From assembly GCA_965279165.1 (NCBI GenBank), contig OZ257140.1, positions 186,001 through 250,000 on the forward strand: a stretch of DNA of 64,000 nt, in the 5' to 3' direction. The translations under genes and the position numbers were made by a program. Every line of letters starts with the position of its first letter. The first letter of the stretch is position 1. This document shows, piece by piece, positions 1-8,884 of the stretch. Below the pieces are notes generated by a model. The model worked only from the letters and a program-made list of their open reading frames with translations, was not told the origin of the DNA and did no database searches. Source of the DNA: JBAYIE01 sp965279165. Its GTDB lineage: Bacteria > Bacteroidota > Bacteroidia > UKL13-3.

Positions 1-39
1 GCAAACCAATGCGTTTTTACCGGTTAAATTTATCTGCAT
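1..39 (-). CDS. Short-chain dehydrogenase/reductase, N-terminal start only
   Basis: The first codons of a leftward gene are visible and read MQINLTGKNALVC. This matches the beginning of short-chain dehydrogenases (SDR), in which an 'L.GK.ALV.G' strand leads into the glycine-rich NAD(P)-binding turn. The rest lies outside the window. An ATG three bases upstream (40-42) is an equally possible start. It begins about 10 bp after the stop of the thioesterase gene, so it is probably in the same leftward operon. The substrate cannot be told from 13 residues. Confidence 0.5.
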   Translation of the reverse strand, partial: MQINLTGKNALVC

Positions 40-51
40 CATAATATCCTG

Positions 52-447
52 CTAAGTAAGTAAATTCCTGAACAGCATTTCGAGTTTTTCTTTTGCAATT
101 ATTTTTTGACCTGTTTCACCGGATGCAATTCTTCTGTTACCGGAAGTTGCCTCAAAAGTACAAACAACTTCATTTCCTGTTATTTGTTTAATTGTTGCAG
201 TAAAAATCACCTCTTCATTAGGCAAGGCAGGCGAATGGTGGTTTACATGCAAAAAGGTACCGATTCCTTCTTCTTTTGCATCCTTCATTTCGAGAACAAA
301 TAAACGACAAGCCCATTCGGCATCTCTACCAAGTGCAAAAGTTGCATAAACCGGATGCACAGCACCCGAATCAAAGGTTGCCGTATCCAACATACCGATA
401 ATTTTGCGAAAAATTTTGGTGTCTCCGGGTTTAAAAACCTGTTTCAT
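52..447 (-). CDS. Hotdog-fold thioesterase (FlK-like)
   Basis: A 131-residue protein of the hotdog thioesterase superfamily, resembling the small fluoroacetyl-CoA-thioesterase-like (FlK) group. Visible signs are 'HPVYATFALGRDAEWACR' in the long helix region and 'GTFLHVNHHSPAL' leading into beta strands that end in 'GETGQKII'. It probably hydrolyses an acyl-CoA, but the substrate is unknown. The open frame extends back to 537 inside ribBA. I chose the internal ATG at 447 (MKQVFKPG) because it lies 8 bp after the ribBA stop and gives the family's usual length. It is likely translated with ribBA and the upstream glycosyltransferase gene. Confidence 0.72.
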   Translation of the reverse strand: MKQVFKPGDTKIFRKIIGMLDTATFDSGAVHPVYATFALGRDAEWACRLFVLEMKDAKEEGIGTFLHVNHHSPALPNEEVIFTATIKQITGNEVVCTFEATSGNRRIASGETGQKIIAKEKLEMLFRNLLT

Positions 448-454
448 ATTCTCT

Positions 455-1657
455 CTAAAAGTCGTGTCCAAGACGGCTACGCTTGGTTTCCATGTATTCC
501 TGGTTATGCAAATTCGGTTCGGAAGTAATGGGAACATTTTCCACTATTTCGAGTCCGTAGCCTATCAATCCGGCCCGTTTGGTTGGATTATTGGTCATTA
601 ACCGCATTTTATGAACCCCAATATCCCTAAGAATTTGTGCACCTACCCCATAATCTCTTTCATCAGCCTTGAATCCAAGTTTGATATTGGCATCTACTGT
701 ATCCAAGCCTTGTTCCTGTAATTTATAAGCACGTAATTTATTCAGTAAACCAATACCTCTTCCTTCCTGGTTAATATACAGGATAACGCCTTGGCCTACC
801 GATTCAACCATTTCCATAGCTTTTTGCAATTGTTCGCCACAATCACAGCGCATCGAATGGAAAATATCCCCTGTAACACAAGATGAGTGAACCCTTACCA
901 ATACAGGCTCGTCGGGTTGCCAATTCCCTTTTTTCAATACCATATGCACTTGTCCATTGTCTTTTTGTTCGTAGGCAAGCAGTTCAAAATTACCATAATG
1001 GGTAGGCATATCTACTGAAATAATACGTTTAATCAGCGACTCTTTTTGCAGGCGGTATTCTATCAAATCTTTGATGGTTATTAATTTCAGGTCGAATCGT
1101 TCGGCTACTTTAATTAAATCGGGCAAACGCGCCATGCTGCCATCTTCGTTTAAAATTTCAACGATACAACCGGCAGGTTCAAATCCGGCCAAACGCGCCA
1201 GATCTATTGCTGCTTCGGTATGACCGGCACGTCTTAAAACGCCATCTTTCTGTGCTTTTAGCGGAAATATATGTCCGGGTTTACCCAAATCATCTGGCAC
1301 TGTTTCGGGATCGATCAATGCCTGAATTGTTTTTGCTCGGTCGTGTGCCGAAATTCCGGTACTGCATCCTTTTCCAAGCAGATCAACAGATACCGTAAAG
1401 GCCGTTTCGTGTAAGGCATTGTTATCTTTTACCATCAAGTTTAATCCTAAGGCCAAGCAACGTTCTTCGGTTAATGGTGTACAAATTAATCCCCTGCCAT
1501 GGGTCGCCATAAAATTAATTACTTCTGGTGTAATATTTCTGGCTGCTGTTAAGAAATCTCCTTCATTTTCGCGGTCTTCATCATCTACCACAATAATCAA
1601 TTTCCCATCTTTGATATCTTGTATTGCTTCCTCTATGGAATGAAATGTAAAACTCAT
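455..1657 (-). CDS. ribBA: Bifunctional DHBP synthase / GTP cyclohydrolase II
   Basis: A 400-residue riboflavin-biosynthesis fusion. Residues 1-205 are 3,4-dihydroxy-2-butanone 4-phosphate synthase (RibB), which converts ribulose 5-phosphate. The acidic metal loop 'DDEDRENEGDF' is at about 25-35, with 'HDRAKT' and 'GHTEAAIDL' further on. Residues about 210-400 are GTP cyclohydrolase II (RibA), with the zinc ligands C260, C271 and C273 and the 'NQEGRGIGL' loop. Both active sites look intact, so the enzyme should feed both branches of riboflavin synthesis. Its start overlaps the stop of the upstream glycosyltransferase by 4 bp (ATGA type), indicating translational coupling. No riboswitch is seen, consistent with the gene lying inside an operon. 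Confidence 0.96.
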   Translation of the reverse strand: MSFTFHSIEEAIQDIKDGKLIIVVDDEDRENEGDFLTAARNITPEVINFMATHGRGLICTPLTEERCLALGLNLMVKDNNALHETAFTVSVDLLGKGCSTGISAHDRAKTIQALIDPETVPDDLGKPGHIFPLKAQKDGVLRRAGHTEAAIDLARLAGFEPAGCIVEILNEDGSMARLPDLIKVAERFDLKLITIKDLIEYRLQKESLIKRIISVDMPTHYGNFELLAYEQKDNGQVHMVLKKGNWQPDEPVLVRVHSSCVTGDIFHSMRCDCGEQLQKAMEMVESVGQGVILYINQEGRGIGLLNKLRAYKLQEQGLDTVDANIKLGFKADERDYGVGAQILRDIGVHKMRLMTNNPTKRAGLIGYGLEIVENVPITSEPNLHNQEYMETKRSRLGHDF

Positions 1658-2859
1658 TTGTCTTTTCTTAAATCATTATAAAAAGATAACACCCGTTCGA
1701 TCACTTTTGTGTTATCGTAAAAATCTTTTGCCAGTTTTTGAGCTGCCAGTTGCATACTTTGTAGTTTTTGCGGATTACGCAGTAACGATACAATTGCAGA
1801 GGCAAACTCCTCGGCATTTTGGGCCAACAACAAATGTTCCCCGTTATTGACCGCAATTCCTTGTGCGCCTAATGGAGTTGACACGATTGCTTTACCTAAT
1901 GCCATTCCTTCCAATATTTTAACCCGTATGCCGCTACCGGCGAACAAAGGTACAACCATTATCTGTTTCTGTTGCATAAACGAAACTGCATTTTCCACTT
2001 CCCCCACAATGGAAATGGATGATGATTTGTATCGATTGAAGGAATCAGGCATACCACGTCCGGCAAGGTATAAATGTGCCAAAGGAAATGCCTCGGTAAC
2101 TTTGCTCCAAACATCCTGTAAAAACCATTCCATTGCTTGTTGGTTGGGCTGCCATTCCATCGACCCCAAATGAAAAACAGAACCAGTTTCCAAGTTCGCA
2201 TGGTTAGGAATTAAGCGCTCCATATCAATACCGAAAGGTGACACAAAAACAGGACGGCTACATCCCTCCTTTTTAAATTGGGCAGCATCTTCTTCGGTTA
2301 CAGTTGTTAAGGCATCAAATCGATTAAGGTATCCCAATTCTACCTTTTTCATTCTGCGCGAAAGCAAATTCAAGTAGGTCCGTTTAAGAAACTGTTTGCT
2401 ATTTTGGGCGAGTGTTTCCCAAATTCGGTACTCTACATTGTGTTCTCTTAATACGCAAATTGCTTTGGAATGGAGGCGCACCAAAGCTAAGTATGGGGCA
2501 ACAAAAATCCCTTCAAAAACCACTACATCAAATTCTTTTTCGTTGAGTGTTTTTTGAATTAATTTTTCGAATGCAACCGAATAAAAGCGATCGATATTAT
2601 AGGAGCTACCGGAAAATAAATTCAGAAATGCGGGCAAAACACGCACATCTGTTTGGATATCGCTTGTTCTCCAATCGGCAAGGGATTTAACTTCTTGAGG
2701 AAGTGTATCCATGTTTACATGATGTTTATTGGTATTTAGAGCGCAAACCGTTACATCAACCCCGGCATGATGATACCCTTTGGTGTAATTATAAAAACCA
2801 AGGGCTCCTCCATCTTTTAAAGGCCATGGTACACGGTGCATTATTTGAAGAATTCGCAT
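1654..2859 (-). CDS. Glycosyltransferase, family 4 / GT-B fold
   Basis: A 401-residue cytoplasmic glycosyltransferase with the two Rossmann domains of the GT-B fold. The N-terminal domain begins MRILQIMHRVPWPLKDGG, typical of GT4 acceptor domains. The C-terminal donor domain has 'VPLFAGSGIRVKILEGMALG' followed by 'AIVSTPLGAQGI', the E-x7-E-type nucleotide-sugar site. It probably adds a sugar during cell-envelope polysaccharide or lipid synthesis; donor and acceptor are unknown. Its start codon shares one base with the stop of the LptF/G-like gene and its end overlaps ribBA by 4 bp, so the three are one tightly packed leftward operon. Confidence 0.85.
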   Translation of the reverse strand: MRILQIMHRVPWPLKDGGALGFYNYTKGYHHAGVDVTVCALNTNKHHVNMDTLPQEVKSLADWRTSDIQTDVRVLPAFLNLFSGSSYNIDRFYSVAFEKLIQKTLNEKEFDVVVFEGIFVAPYLALVRLHSKAICVLREHNVEYRIWETLAQNSKQFLKRTYLNLLSRRMKKVELGYLNRFDALTTVTEEDAAQFKKEGCSRPVFVSPFGIDMERLIPNHANLETGSVFHLGSMEWQPNQQAMEWFLQDVWSKVTEAFPLAHLYLAGRGMPDSFNRYKSSSISIVGEVENAVSFMQQKQIMVVPLFAGSGIRVKILEGMALGKAIVSTPLGAQGIAVNNGEHLLLAQNAEEFASAIVSLLRNPQKLQSMQLAAQKLAKDFYDNTKVIERVLSFYNDLRKDK

Positions 2860-4268
2860 CAGGATATGGAAGAATTAGATTTACGAAATAGTTTTTTCCA
2901 TGCAGATGGATCAAATAACCCGGAATCGTTAGCAGCCTGGTAAGTAAGGAAAATACCAATTGGCAACAATACCAAAATAGAAAGCCAGATTCCAAGTGCC
3001 GGTGATGCTGTGCCGGTTTTGGCCATTTTTTCGCCAACAATCGATACAATATGAAATACGAGGTATAGAACCACTGAAATCACCACCGGCATACCAAATC
3101 CACCTTTGCGGATGATGGTTCCAAACGGTGCTCCGATAAAAAACATGATCAGACAGGCAATGGATAAGGTAAATTTGCGGTGCCACTCGATTTCGTGTCG
3201 GATTAACAGTTTGTAATTGTTTTGGGTATCGCTCACCACAAAATCTTGTGCTGATTTTAACACCCTTGCATTATTTAAAGCAGTGCTGATTACCTGTGCC
3301 TTGTTTCCTTGATAATGGTGGATGCTAAATGCCGAATCGAGTGGTTGGGCTTGCTTTTTGTCAAACGAACTATCCAGTGTTTTAAAGTAAGCGGTATAGT
3401 AATTATCTAAGGAAGTAAGACGCTTGTTATTTAAGGTTGAAATCGAATCCATTTTATCTCTCAATTGAAAGATATTGAGCATTTGGAATCCATCCTTGAA
3501 TAAGTTTTCGTCGGTACGGTTTAATTTAAAGGAGAACAAGTCGAACATGATTTGCTCCTTTCCAAACGAATACTTGGTATGGGGCATGGTTTTACCATAA
3601 TTACTGAGTTTATCCATTTCCTCGTAACGGGAGCCATTAAAGAGGGTGAAAAATAGATAACGTTCGTCGGCACTCATATGCATCTCCCCTTTTTCGGCAG
3701 TCATCACAATGGGATGCAAGTTTGAATAGCGGTTATCGTAAATCAAAATATCATACAACTCTCCGGTATTGCTGTTTTTGCTACCAATTCGCATGCTAAT
3801 TCCCTCGATGCCATTGTAAAACACCCCTTCTTTAATCATGAGGGCAGGTTTTTGCTGGCGTATATCGTACAGCAAAGAAATATGCTTGAGCTTGGCCTTA
3901 GGGATGATGATATTGGAAACAAAAAAGGCAAATCCACTTAATAAGAACATAATAAGAAACATGGGACGAAAGATGCGCCAAATGGATACACCGGCTGATT
4001 TCACCGCAATGAGCTCATAGGATTCGCCCAGGTTGCCAAAGCTCATAATAGAGGCCAGTAATATAGATAAAGGCAACGCCAAAGGAATTATGCTGGCCGA
4101 AAAATAAAATATCAATTTAACAATTACGATCCAACCCAATCCTTTTCCTGCCAACTCATCGATATACAACCAGATAAATTGCATCACCAAAATAAACAAT
4201 ACAATAAAAAAGGTAGGCAGAAAGGACCTAAAGAATTGGAGGGTTATAAGATTATCAATTTTTTTCAA
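2859..4268 (-). CDS. LptF/LptG-family permease (YjgP/YjgQ)
   Basis: A 469-residue inner-membrane protein of the YjgP/YjgQ family, the permease of the Lpt ABC exporter that extracts lipopolysaccharide and passes it across the periplasm. Three helices near the N terminus (residues ~15-120) and three near the C terminus (~365-450) flank a large soluble domain, the expected LptF/G architecture. The start is TTG at 4268: an in-frame TAG lies only four codons upstream and no ATG is available. A divergent gene starts only 18 bp away. The single permease in view could be either subunit, so no symbol is given. Confidence 0.85.
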   Translation of the reverse strand: MKKIDNLITLQFFRSFLPTFFIVLFILVMQFIWLYIDELAGKGLGWIVIVKLIFYFSASIIPLALPLSILLASIMSFGNLGESYELIAVKSAGVSIWRIFRPMFLIMFLLSGFAFFVSNIIIPKAKLKHISLLYDIRQQKPALMIKEGVFYNGIEGISMRIGSKNSNTGELYDILIYDNRYSNLHPIVMTAEKGEMHMSADERYLFFTLFNGSRYEEMDKLSNYGKTMPHTKYSFGKEQIMFDLFSFKLNRTDENLFKDGFQMLNIFQLRDKMDSISTLNNKRLTSLDNYYTAYFKTLDSSFDKKQAQPLDSAFSIHHYQGNKAQVISTALNNARVLKSAQDFVVSDTQNNYKLLIRHEIEWHRKFTLSIACLIMFFIGAPFGTIIRKGGFGMPVVISVVLYLVFHIVSIVGEKMAKTGTASPALGIWLSILVLLPIGIFLTYQAANDSGLFDPSAWKKLFRKSNSSIS

Positions 4269-4286
4269 AAATCCGTTTGACTATTA

Positions 4287-4841
4287 TTGCGGGTGCAAAA
4301 ATCACGAATTATACTGACAAAACAGCAACTCGATTTTGCATCGAAGGAAGAATTTCCATTAATCAAGAGGCAGGTTATGGAATCAATTTCCAATATGTTT
4401 CATGAATTGGGGCTTGCCTTAACTACCGAAATCGACCAATTGCCTATAGATTCACCCAAAATAACAAAGGGTGAAAACTATCTGCATATGCCTTATGTGG
4501 TATTGGATTATCCCAAAATTAGAGACAAACATTTCCCAATTGTATTACGAACATTATTCTGGTGGGGGAATTATTACTCTTTAAACGTGATTTTAAAGAA
4601 GGATTTACTCGTAAATAAAGCAATAAAACTCGATGCAAAGATTTATCTGCAAAACGACGATAATCTATGGAATAACCAGGTTAAATCGGGCTATACTTAT
4701 ACCCAAACCATTGATCCGCATGCGATAAAGGGTGAATATATCCGCATTGCAAAAATCTTACCGATAACCAATCAATCTTTGGTAAAGGAAGGCTTAGATT
4801 GGTATAAACAAATTTTAGATCAGCTACTAAGAAAGGATTAA
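4287..4841 (+). CDS. Hypothetical protein, 184 aa
   Basis: I do not recognise this protein. It is mixed alpha/beta with no signal peptide or membrane helix, and has an aromatic patch 'LFWWGNYYSLNVIL' near residue 90. The frame opens with TTG at 4287, immediately after an in-frame TGA. An internal ATG at 4378 (MESISNMF) is the best alternative and would leave room for a promoter, since the divergent lptF/G-like gene starts only 18 bp away. It ends tail-to-tail with the START-like gene, and the two stop codons overlap. Coding looks real from length and codon use. Confidence 0.6.
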   Translation: MRVQKSRIILTKQQLDFASKEEFPLIKRQVMESISNMFHELGLALTTEIDQLPIDSPKITKGENYLHMPYVVLDYPKIRDKHFPIVLRTLFWWGNYYSLNVILKKDLLVNKAIKLDAKIYLQNDDNLWNNQVKSGYTYTQTIDPHAIKGEYIRIAKILPITNQSLVKEGLDWYKQILDQLLRKD

Positions 4842-5221
4842 GCTCCTATATTCTTTTTCAACTCGTGTACCTGACTTTCCCATAATTTAGAAGTATTTAC
4901 CTCATCGGCGGGTTCAACAAAATCGGTCACAACGAGAGCCACATCATCGGTAAGCTCGTCTTGTATAATTTCGAGTTCAAAATATTCGTCGAGGGGGGTG
5001 TCTAACCAATGAAATTTAATTAAACGATTAGGTACTTTTTTTAATACTTCAGCAATCTGTTCGTCTTTATCCCATTTAAATTTATAGGTATTGTTGTATA
5101 AATCTACATCATCCGCAAACCACTCTGATAAACCGGAAGGGCTGCTGATATAGTTATATAGCATGGCCGGCGAAGCTTTAATTTCAAATTCTAACCGTAT
5201 CTTTTTCCTTTTTGTAGTCAT
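4838..5221 (-). CDS. START-like (SRPBCC-fold) domain protein
   Basis: A 127-residue single-domain protein of the SRPBCC/START-like superfamily, in the small group common in Bacteroidota. It starts MTTKRKKIRLEFEIKASPAM, with the family's first strand followed by the helix 'LYNYISSPSGLSEWFADDV'. 'FKWDKDEQIAEVL' and 'IKFHWLDTP' are further strands, and the long C-terminal helix is present. Such proteins form a hydrophobic cavity, but the ligand is unknown. The frame runs back to 5254; I chose ATG 5221 because homology begins there. The gene is monocistronic, and its stop overlaps that of the convergent 184-residue gene. Confidence 0.72.
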   Translation of the reverse strand: MTTKRKKIRLEFEIKASPAMLYNYISSPSGLSEWFADDVDLYNNTYKFKWDKDEQIAEVLKKVPNRLIKFHWLDTPLDEYFELEIIQDELTDDVALVVTDFVEPADEVNTSKLWESQVHELKKNIGA

Positions 5222-5288
5222 TTTTCCAATTGCAGATAGTCTGCCTGTGGGCAAATATATGTTTTTATAGCTTTTTACAAATTAATAA

Positions 5289-5400
5289 ATGAATTATGAG
5301 TTATGAGATATAAGATATGAGATATAAGATATGAGTTATAAGATATGAGTTATAAGATATGAGTTATAAGATGTGAGTTATGAGATATGAGTTATGAGTG
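5289..5400. repeat. Heptamer array (tatgaga/tataaga family)
   Basis: About fifteen tandem 7-bp units of the form tatgag(a/t) or tataag(a/t), between the START-like gene and priA. Members of the same heptad family occur in the opposite orientation directly after the phyH stop at about 37375-37433. The array is not coding. The rest of this gap (5401-5518) holds no clear gene. Confidence 0.85.
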
Positions 5401-5518
5401 GTGGGTAAACAACCTCTTTGTTCCGGATGATAAAGCAGGGAAAATAAATTCAGGATAAGATTTCAACATTGATAGGGGTTCATTTTAAAAGGTTTTAATT
5501 CGCAGTAAACTATACCAA

Positions 5519-7978
5519 TTGACGGATTCACTTGCCATATTTGTTCATGTAATTTTGCCATTGCCATTGCCAAAATTATACACCTACCGTGTTCCGAAGG
5601 ATATGGAGAACAAGGTTTCGCGTGGCAAGCGTGTGGTGGTTCAATTTGGAAAGAAAAAATTATATGCAGGGATTGTGCGGGATATGCAGGACTCCCCTCC
5701 TTCCGGATATGAAGCAAAATATATTCTGGATGTATTGGATGAATTTCCATTGGTATCGGATGAAATGCTGCATTTTTGGGACTGGATTAGCAGTTATTAT
5801 ATGTGTTCGGTAGGTGACGTAATGCAGGCCGCCTTACCGGCTGCTTTTAAGCCCGAAAGTGAAACATCGGTATCCTTGCATCCCGAATTTGATTTACAGG
5901 ATACGGCAATATTAGGCGACCAAGAGTACTTAGTAGTGGAAGCCCTTACCAAGCAAGAAGTTTTGCGTATTGAAGAATTGATGGAGATAACGCAACTGAA
6001 AAATGTGTTTCCCATGTTAAAGTCGCTGTTTCAAAAAGGGGCAATTTTAATGCAAGAAGACTTAAAGCAATTGTATAAACCTAAATTTATTACCTGTATT
6101 CGGTTAACAGAATCCTATAAAGAACCTGCTGAACAGGAGAAATTATTTAGCTTGTTAGAGAAAAAAACAGCCCAGATAAATTTGCTGATGGCGTATTTGG
6201 TTTTGAAAAATGAGCAACTTCATGTCGAGAAAAACACTTTAATACAAAGAAGTCAGTCGACCGACAGTCCGTTAAAAACATTGGTAACCAAAGGGGTTTT
6301 TGAACTTTATTCACTTCAAGTAGATCGGTTGCAAACCGAAGAAACCCCAACAGATACCTTCACCTTAAACGAAGGACAATTGCAAGCCGTGAACCAAATT
6401 AAGGAACAATTTACCAAACAGGAAGTTGTGTTGTTACATGGTATAACATCCAGTGGCAAAACCCATATTTATGTTAAATTGATTGAAGAGCAGATTGCAC
6501 TTGGCAAGCAAGTATTGTTTTTATTACCTGAGATTGCACTCACTTCACAAATTATATTCCGATTACGGAAATATTTTGGAGATAATGCAATTGCCTTCCA
6601 TTCCCGATTTTCACAAAATGAGCGGGTAGAATTGTGGCATAAGGTTAAATCCAACGAGGTAAAAGTTATTATCGGTGCACGTTCAGCTGTGTTTTTACCA
6701 TTTGAAAATCTTGGGTTGGTAATAGTAGACGAAGAACATGAAACTTCTTATAAACAACACGATCCATCTCCACGTTACCATGCACGAGATGCTGCCATTT
6801 ATCTGGCATACCAACGAAAATGCAAAACATTGTTAGGCTCTGCCACGCCATCCTTCGAAAGCTATTATAATGCGATGCAAGGAAAATATGGTTTCATCCA
6901 CCTCTCTCAACGTTATGGCGACATAGAACCTCCCCAAATCGAAACAGCAAATATTGCAGAAGAAACCCGGGTTAAAACCATGTATGGGCATCTTACTTCT
7001 GTATTGCACGAACGAATTAAAACTGCATTGGACAAAAACGAACAAGTTATCTTGTTTCAGAATCGTCGCGGATATGCGCCCATCTTAGAATGTTTGCAAT
7101 GCCACCATGTGCCGAAATGTAAAAATTGCGATATCAGTTTAACCTACCATAAATACAACGACTTATTAAAATGTCATTATTGCGGGTATTCGGTATTGCG
7201 GATGAAAAACTGTGTTGCCTGTGGTTCACACGACTTAAATTTAAAAGGAATTGGCACAGAAAAAATTGAAGATGAATTACAAATATTTTTCCCGGAAGCA
7301 AGGATAGCTCGTTTGGATTTGGATTCGGCAAAAGGGAAAAATGGTCATTTCGAAATCATTCGAGGTTTTGAATCTCATGAATCGGATATTTTAGTGGGTA
7401 CGCAAATGTTGAGTAAAGGACTTGATTTTGGCAATGTATCGGTTGTCGGCATTATCAATGCCGATCAGATGTTGTATTACCCTGATTTCAGGGCATACGA
7501 AAGGGCATTTCAGTTACTTACCCAAGTGGGAGGACGAGCAGGCAGAAAGAACAAACAAGGCAAAGTAATTATACAAACTTCGGTACCAAACCACCATGTA
7601 ATTCAAGAAGTGATTCAACATCGGTATGATGTTTTGTATACCAATACCATCGAAGAAAGAAAGCAATTTTATTATCCTCCGTATTCGCGGCTTATTAAAA
7701 TAATAATCAAACACAAAGACATGCAATTGGCACATCAGGCTGCATTTGATGTGTACCAAGGAGTTTTTAAACGCATGGGCGAACACCTTGTTGGTCCGGA
7801 GGCACCAACCGTTTCGCGGATAAAAAATTATTATATCCAGGAGATTTTGGTTAAAATAGATCGGGAAAGCAAATACTTGCTTGCTTCCAAACAATTTATT
7901 GCCGGATGCATTCGCACCACTTTACAAAACGAACGGTTTAAGAAAGCGTATATTTATATGGATGTGGATCCGGTGTAG
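5519..7978 (+). CDS. priA: Primosomal protein N' (replication restart helicase)
   Basis: An 819-residue PriA, the 3'-to-5' DNA helicase that recognises stalled forks and reloads the replisome. The N-terminal DNA-binding domain starts 'VHVILPLPLPKLYTYRVP', which fixes the TTG at 5519 as the start since no ATG lies close enough. Walker A is 'GITSSGKTHIY' at about residue 305, and the helicase II motif is 'VDEEH' at about 402. The zinc-binding insert is a run of CxxC pairs (CLQCHHVPKCKNC, CHYCGY, CVACGS) at about residues 525-575. 'GTQMLSKGLDF' and 'QVGGRAGR' complete the helicase core. The gene stands alone; a repeat array begins at its TAG stop. Confidence 0.97.
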   Translation: MTDSLAIFVHVILPLPLPKLYTYRVPKDMENKVSRGKRVVVQFGKKKLYAGIVRDMQDSPPSGYEAKYILDVLDEFPLVSDEMLHFWDWISSYYMCSVGDVMQAALPAAFKPESETSVSLHPEFDLQDTAILGDQEYLVVEALTKQEVLRIEELMEITQLKNVFPMLKSLFQKGAILMQEDLKQLYKPKFITCIRLTESYKEPAEQEKLFSLLEKKTAQINLLMAYLVLKNEQLHVEKNTLIQRSQSTDSPLKTLVTKGVFELYSLQVDRLQTEETPTDTFTLNEGQLQAVNQIKEQFTKQEVVLLHGITSSGKTHIYVKLIEEQIALGKQVLFLLPEIALTSQIIFRLRKYFGDNAIAFHSRFSQNERVELWHKVKSNEVKVIIGARSAVFLPFENLGLVIVDEEHETSYKQHDPSPRYHARDAAIYLAYQRKCKTLLGSATPSFESYYNAMQGKYGFIHLSQRYGDIEPPQIETANIAEETRVKTMYGHLTSVLHERIKTALDKNEQVILFQNRRGYAPILECLQCHHVPKCKNCDISLTYHKYNDLLKCHYCGYSVLRMKNCVACGSHDLNLKGIGTEKIEDELQIFFPEARIARLDLDSAKGKNGHFEIIRGFESHESDILVGTQMLSKGLDFGNVSVVGIINADQMLYYPDFRAYERAFQLLTQVGGRAGRKNKQGKVIIQTSVPNHHVIQEVIQHRYDVLYTNTIEERKQFYYPPYSRLIKIIIKHKDMQLAHQAAFDVYQGVFKRMGEHLVGPEAPTVSRIKNYYIQEILVKIDRESKYLLASKQFIAGCIRTTLQNERFKKAYIYMDVDPV

Positions 7979-8022
7979 TACTTAGAGTTTTAGTACTAAG
8001 TGTTTTAGTATTTAAGTTGTGA
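7976..8022. repeat. Repeat array starting at the priA stop codon
   Basis: Roughly three imperfect 15-bp units that each begin 'tagta' follow one another, the first starting with the TAG stop of priA itself. A related stretch lies at about 8318-8350, next to the amn tail remnant. This is one of several stop-anchored arrays in the window. Confidence 0.7.
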
Positions 8023-8126
8023 GGGGAGCTTTCGGTTTCTTAATAATGCTAATTTCAAGAATGGTGTTGAGGTCGCAGAAAATTTTGTAAACTGATTTCC
8101 AATGGAGAGTACCAGCATATATTAAA

Positions 8127-8190
8127 AATCCCGTCAGGGATTAAATATCGGTAGATTAAAAAGCAAAAGGATCGAATCCCGTTAGGGATT
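8127..8190. repeat. Two AATCCC-N4-GGGATT palindromes
   Basis: Two near-identical palindromes, aatcccgtcagggatt (8127-8142) and aatcccgttagggatt (8175-8190), lie 48 bp apart in the gap between priA and the toxin-antitoxin pair. They resemble REP-like elements. The surrounding DNA (8023-8350) has no convincing gene. Confidence 0.7.
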
Positions 8191-8352
8191 CAACATGGTG
8201 ACGCGATAAAAGTTGTGTCGCAGGAAATTACACGTAAATTATCAATCCTTTCAAATAATAATGACCAAATACCAATTAATTCTAATTTGTAAAAACAAGG
8301 ATTTTTTATTGGCGCCACTTAGTACTTAAACACCCAGCACTAAAACACTATC

Positions 8353-8442
8353 TCACTCAAACCTCAAATGCTTCACACTTTTACCTGAATCCCTAAGTTC
8401 GCAGAGGGAGTCAATGCCAATGCTGCGGTGTTTTAGTTCATC
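8353..8442 (-). pseudogene. Decayed copy of the amn 3' end
   Basis: Read leftward, this stretch encodes about 30 codons ending 'SIGIDSLCELRDSGKSVKH' plus a short tail and TGA. The intact AMP nucleosidase gene at 10213 ends 'SIGIDSLRELRDSGESVKH' with the same tail and stop. Similarity is obvious in DNA and protein but not perfect, and it stops abruptly upstream, so only the gene tail is present. It lies in the same orientation as amn, 1860 bp away. It could be left from a lost second copy, or be the original gene end displaced by an insertion. Confidence 0.85.
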
Positions 8443-8620
8443 TTAAATTAAAAAATTGGTATTCAAAATTTCAATATCAATTGATATTTATCTTGAATTC
8501 GATAAGGTTACAAATAATTCATCATAACAACTAGTAATTTGCCTCTTAAGTTTTGATATCCAATTTAGCATTTTACCTAAACACACTTTAATAAACGCCT
8601 TAAAAAAACTATAAATTGTC

Positions 8621-8628
8621 TATATTTG
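8621..8628 (+). promoter_or_regulatory. Probable -7 box of the ParE-type toxin-antitoxin operon
   Basis: TATATTTG fits the Bacteroidota TAnnTTTG -7 consensus and lies 16 bp before the antitoxin ATG. No good -33 TTG is seen at the usual distance. Confidence 0.5.
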
Positions 8629-8644
8629 AGAAACCAATACTAAT

Positions 8645-8884
8645 ATGACCACTACCATTCTCAAAAACGAAATAACAAAAGCGCTAAGTGACATTAACGA
8701 CAAGTCATTTTTAGAAGGACTGTATACTATAATTAATGCACATGCAGATAAGTTAGCATTTGAACTGAGTGACGAAAATTGGCGCGAAATTGAGGGCAGG
8801 AAACGAGATTACAAATCTGGAAAATTGAAAGGATTAACAATGGTAGATGTTCGCAAGAAGGTAATGAAAAAACTTGCTACATGA
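8645..8884 (+). CDS. Probable antitoxin of a RelE/ParE-type pair
   Basis: A 79-residue acidic-to-basic helical protein encoded directly before, and overlapping by 4 bp (ATGA), a ParE-like toxin gene. It has an N-terminal helical region, then 'LSDENWREIEGRKRDYKSGK' and a C-terminal helix, as in many short antitoxins whose tail wraps the toxin. No helix-turn-helix is obvious, so the family is not named with confidence. The role is inferred mainly from position. The pair sits in the accessory patch between the amn tail remnant and amn. Confidence 0.7.
   Translation: MTTTILKNEITKALSDINDKSFLEGLYTIINAHADKLAFELSDENWREIEGRKRDYKSGKLKGLTMVDVRKKVMKKLAT

Noticed and set aside
5289..5400. Tandem repeats as a possible CRISPR or iteron origin
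   Set aside because: The units are 7 bp without spacers and AT-rich low complexity. No replication initiator or DnaA boxes were seen nearby.
5463..5750. 95-residue leftward frame overlapping the start of priA
   Set aside because: It runs antisense over the conserved priA N terminus and has no protein-like pattern.
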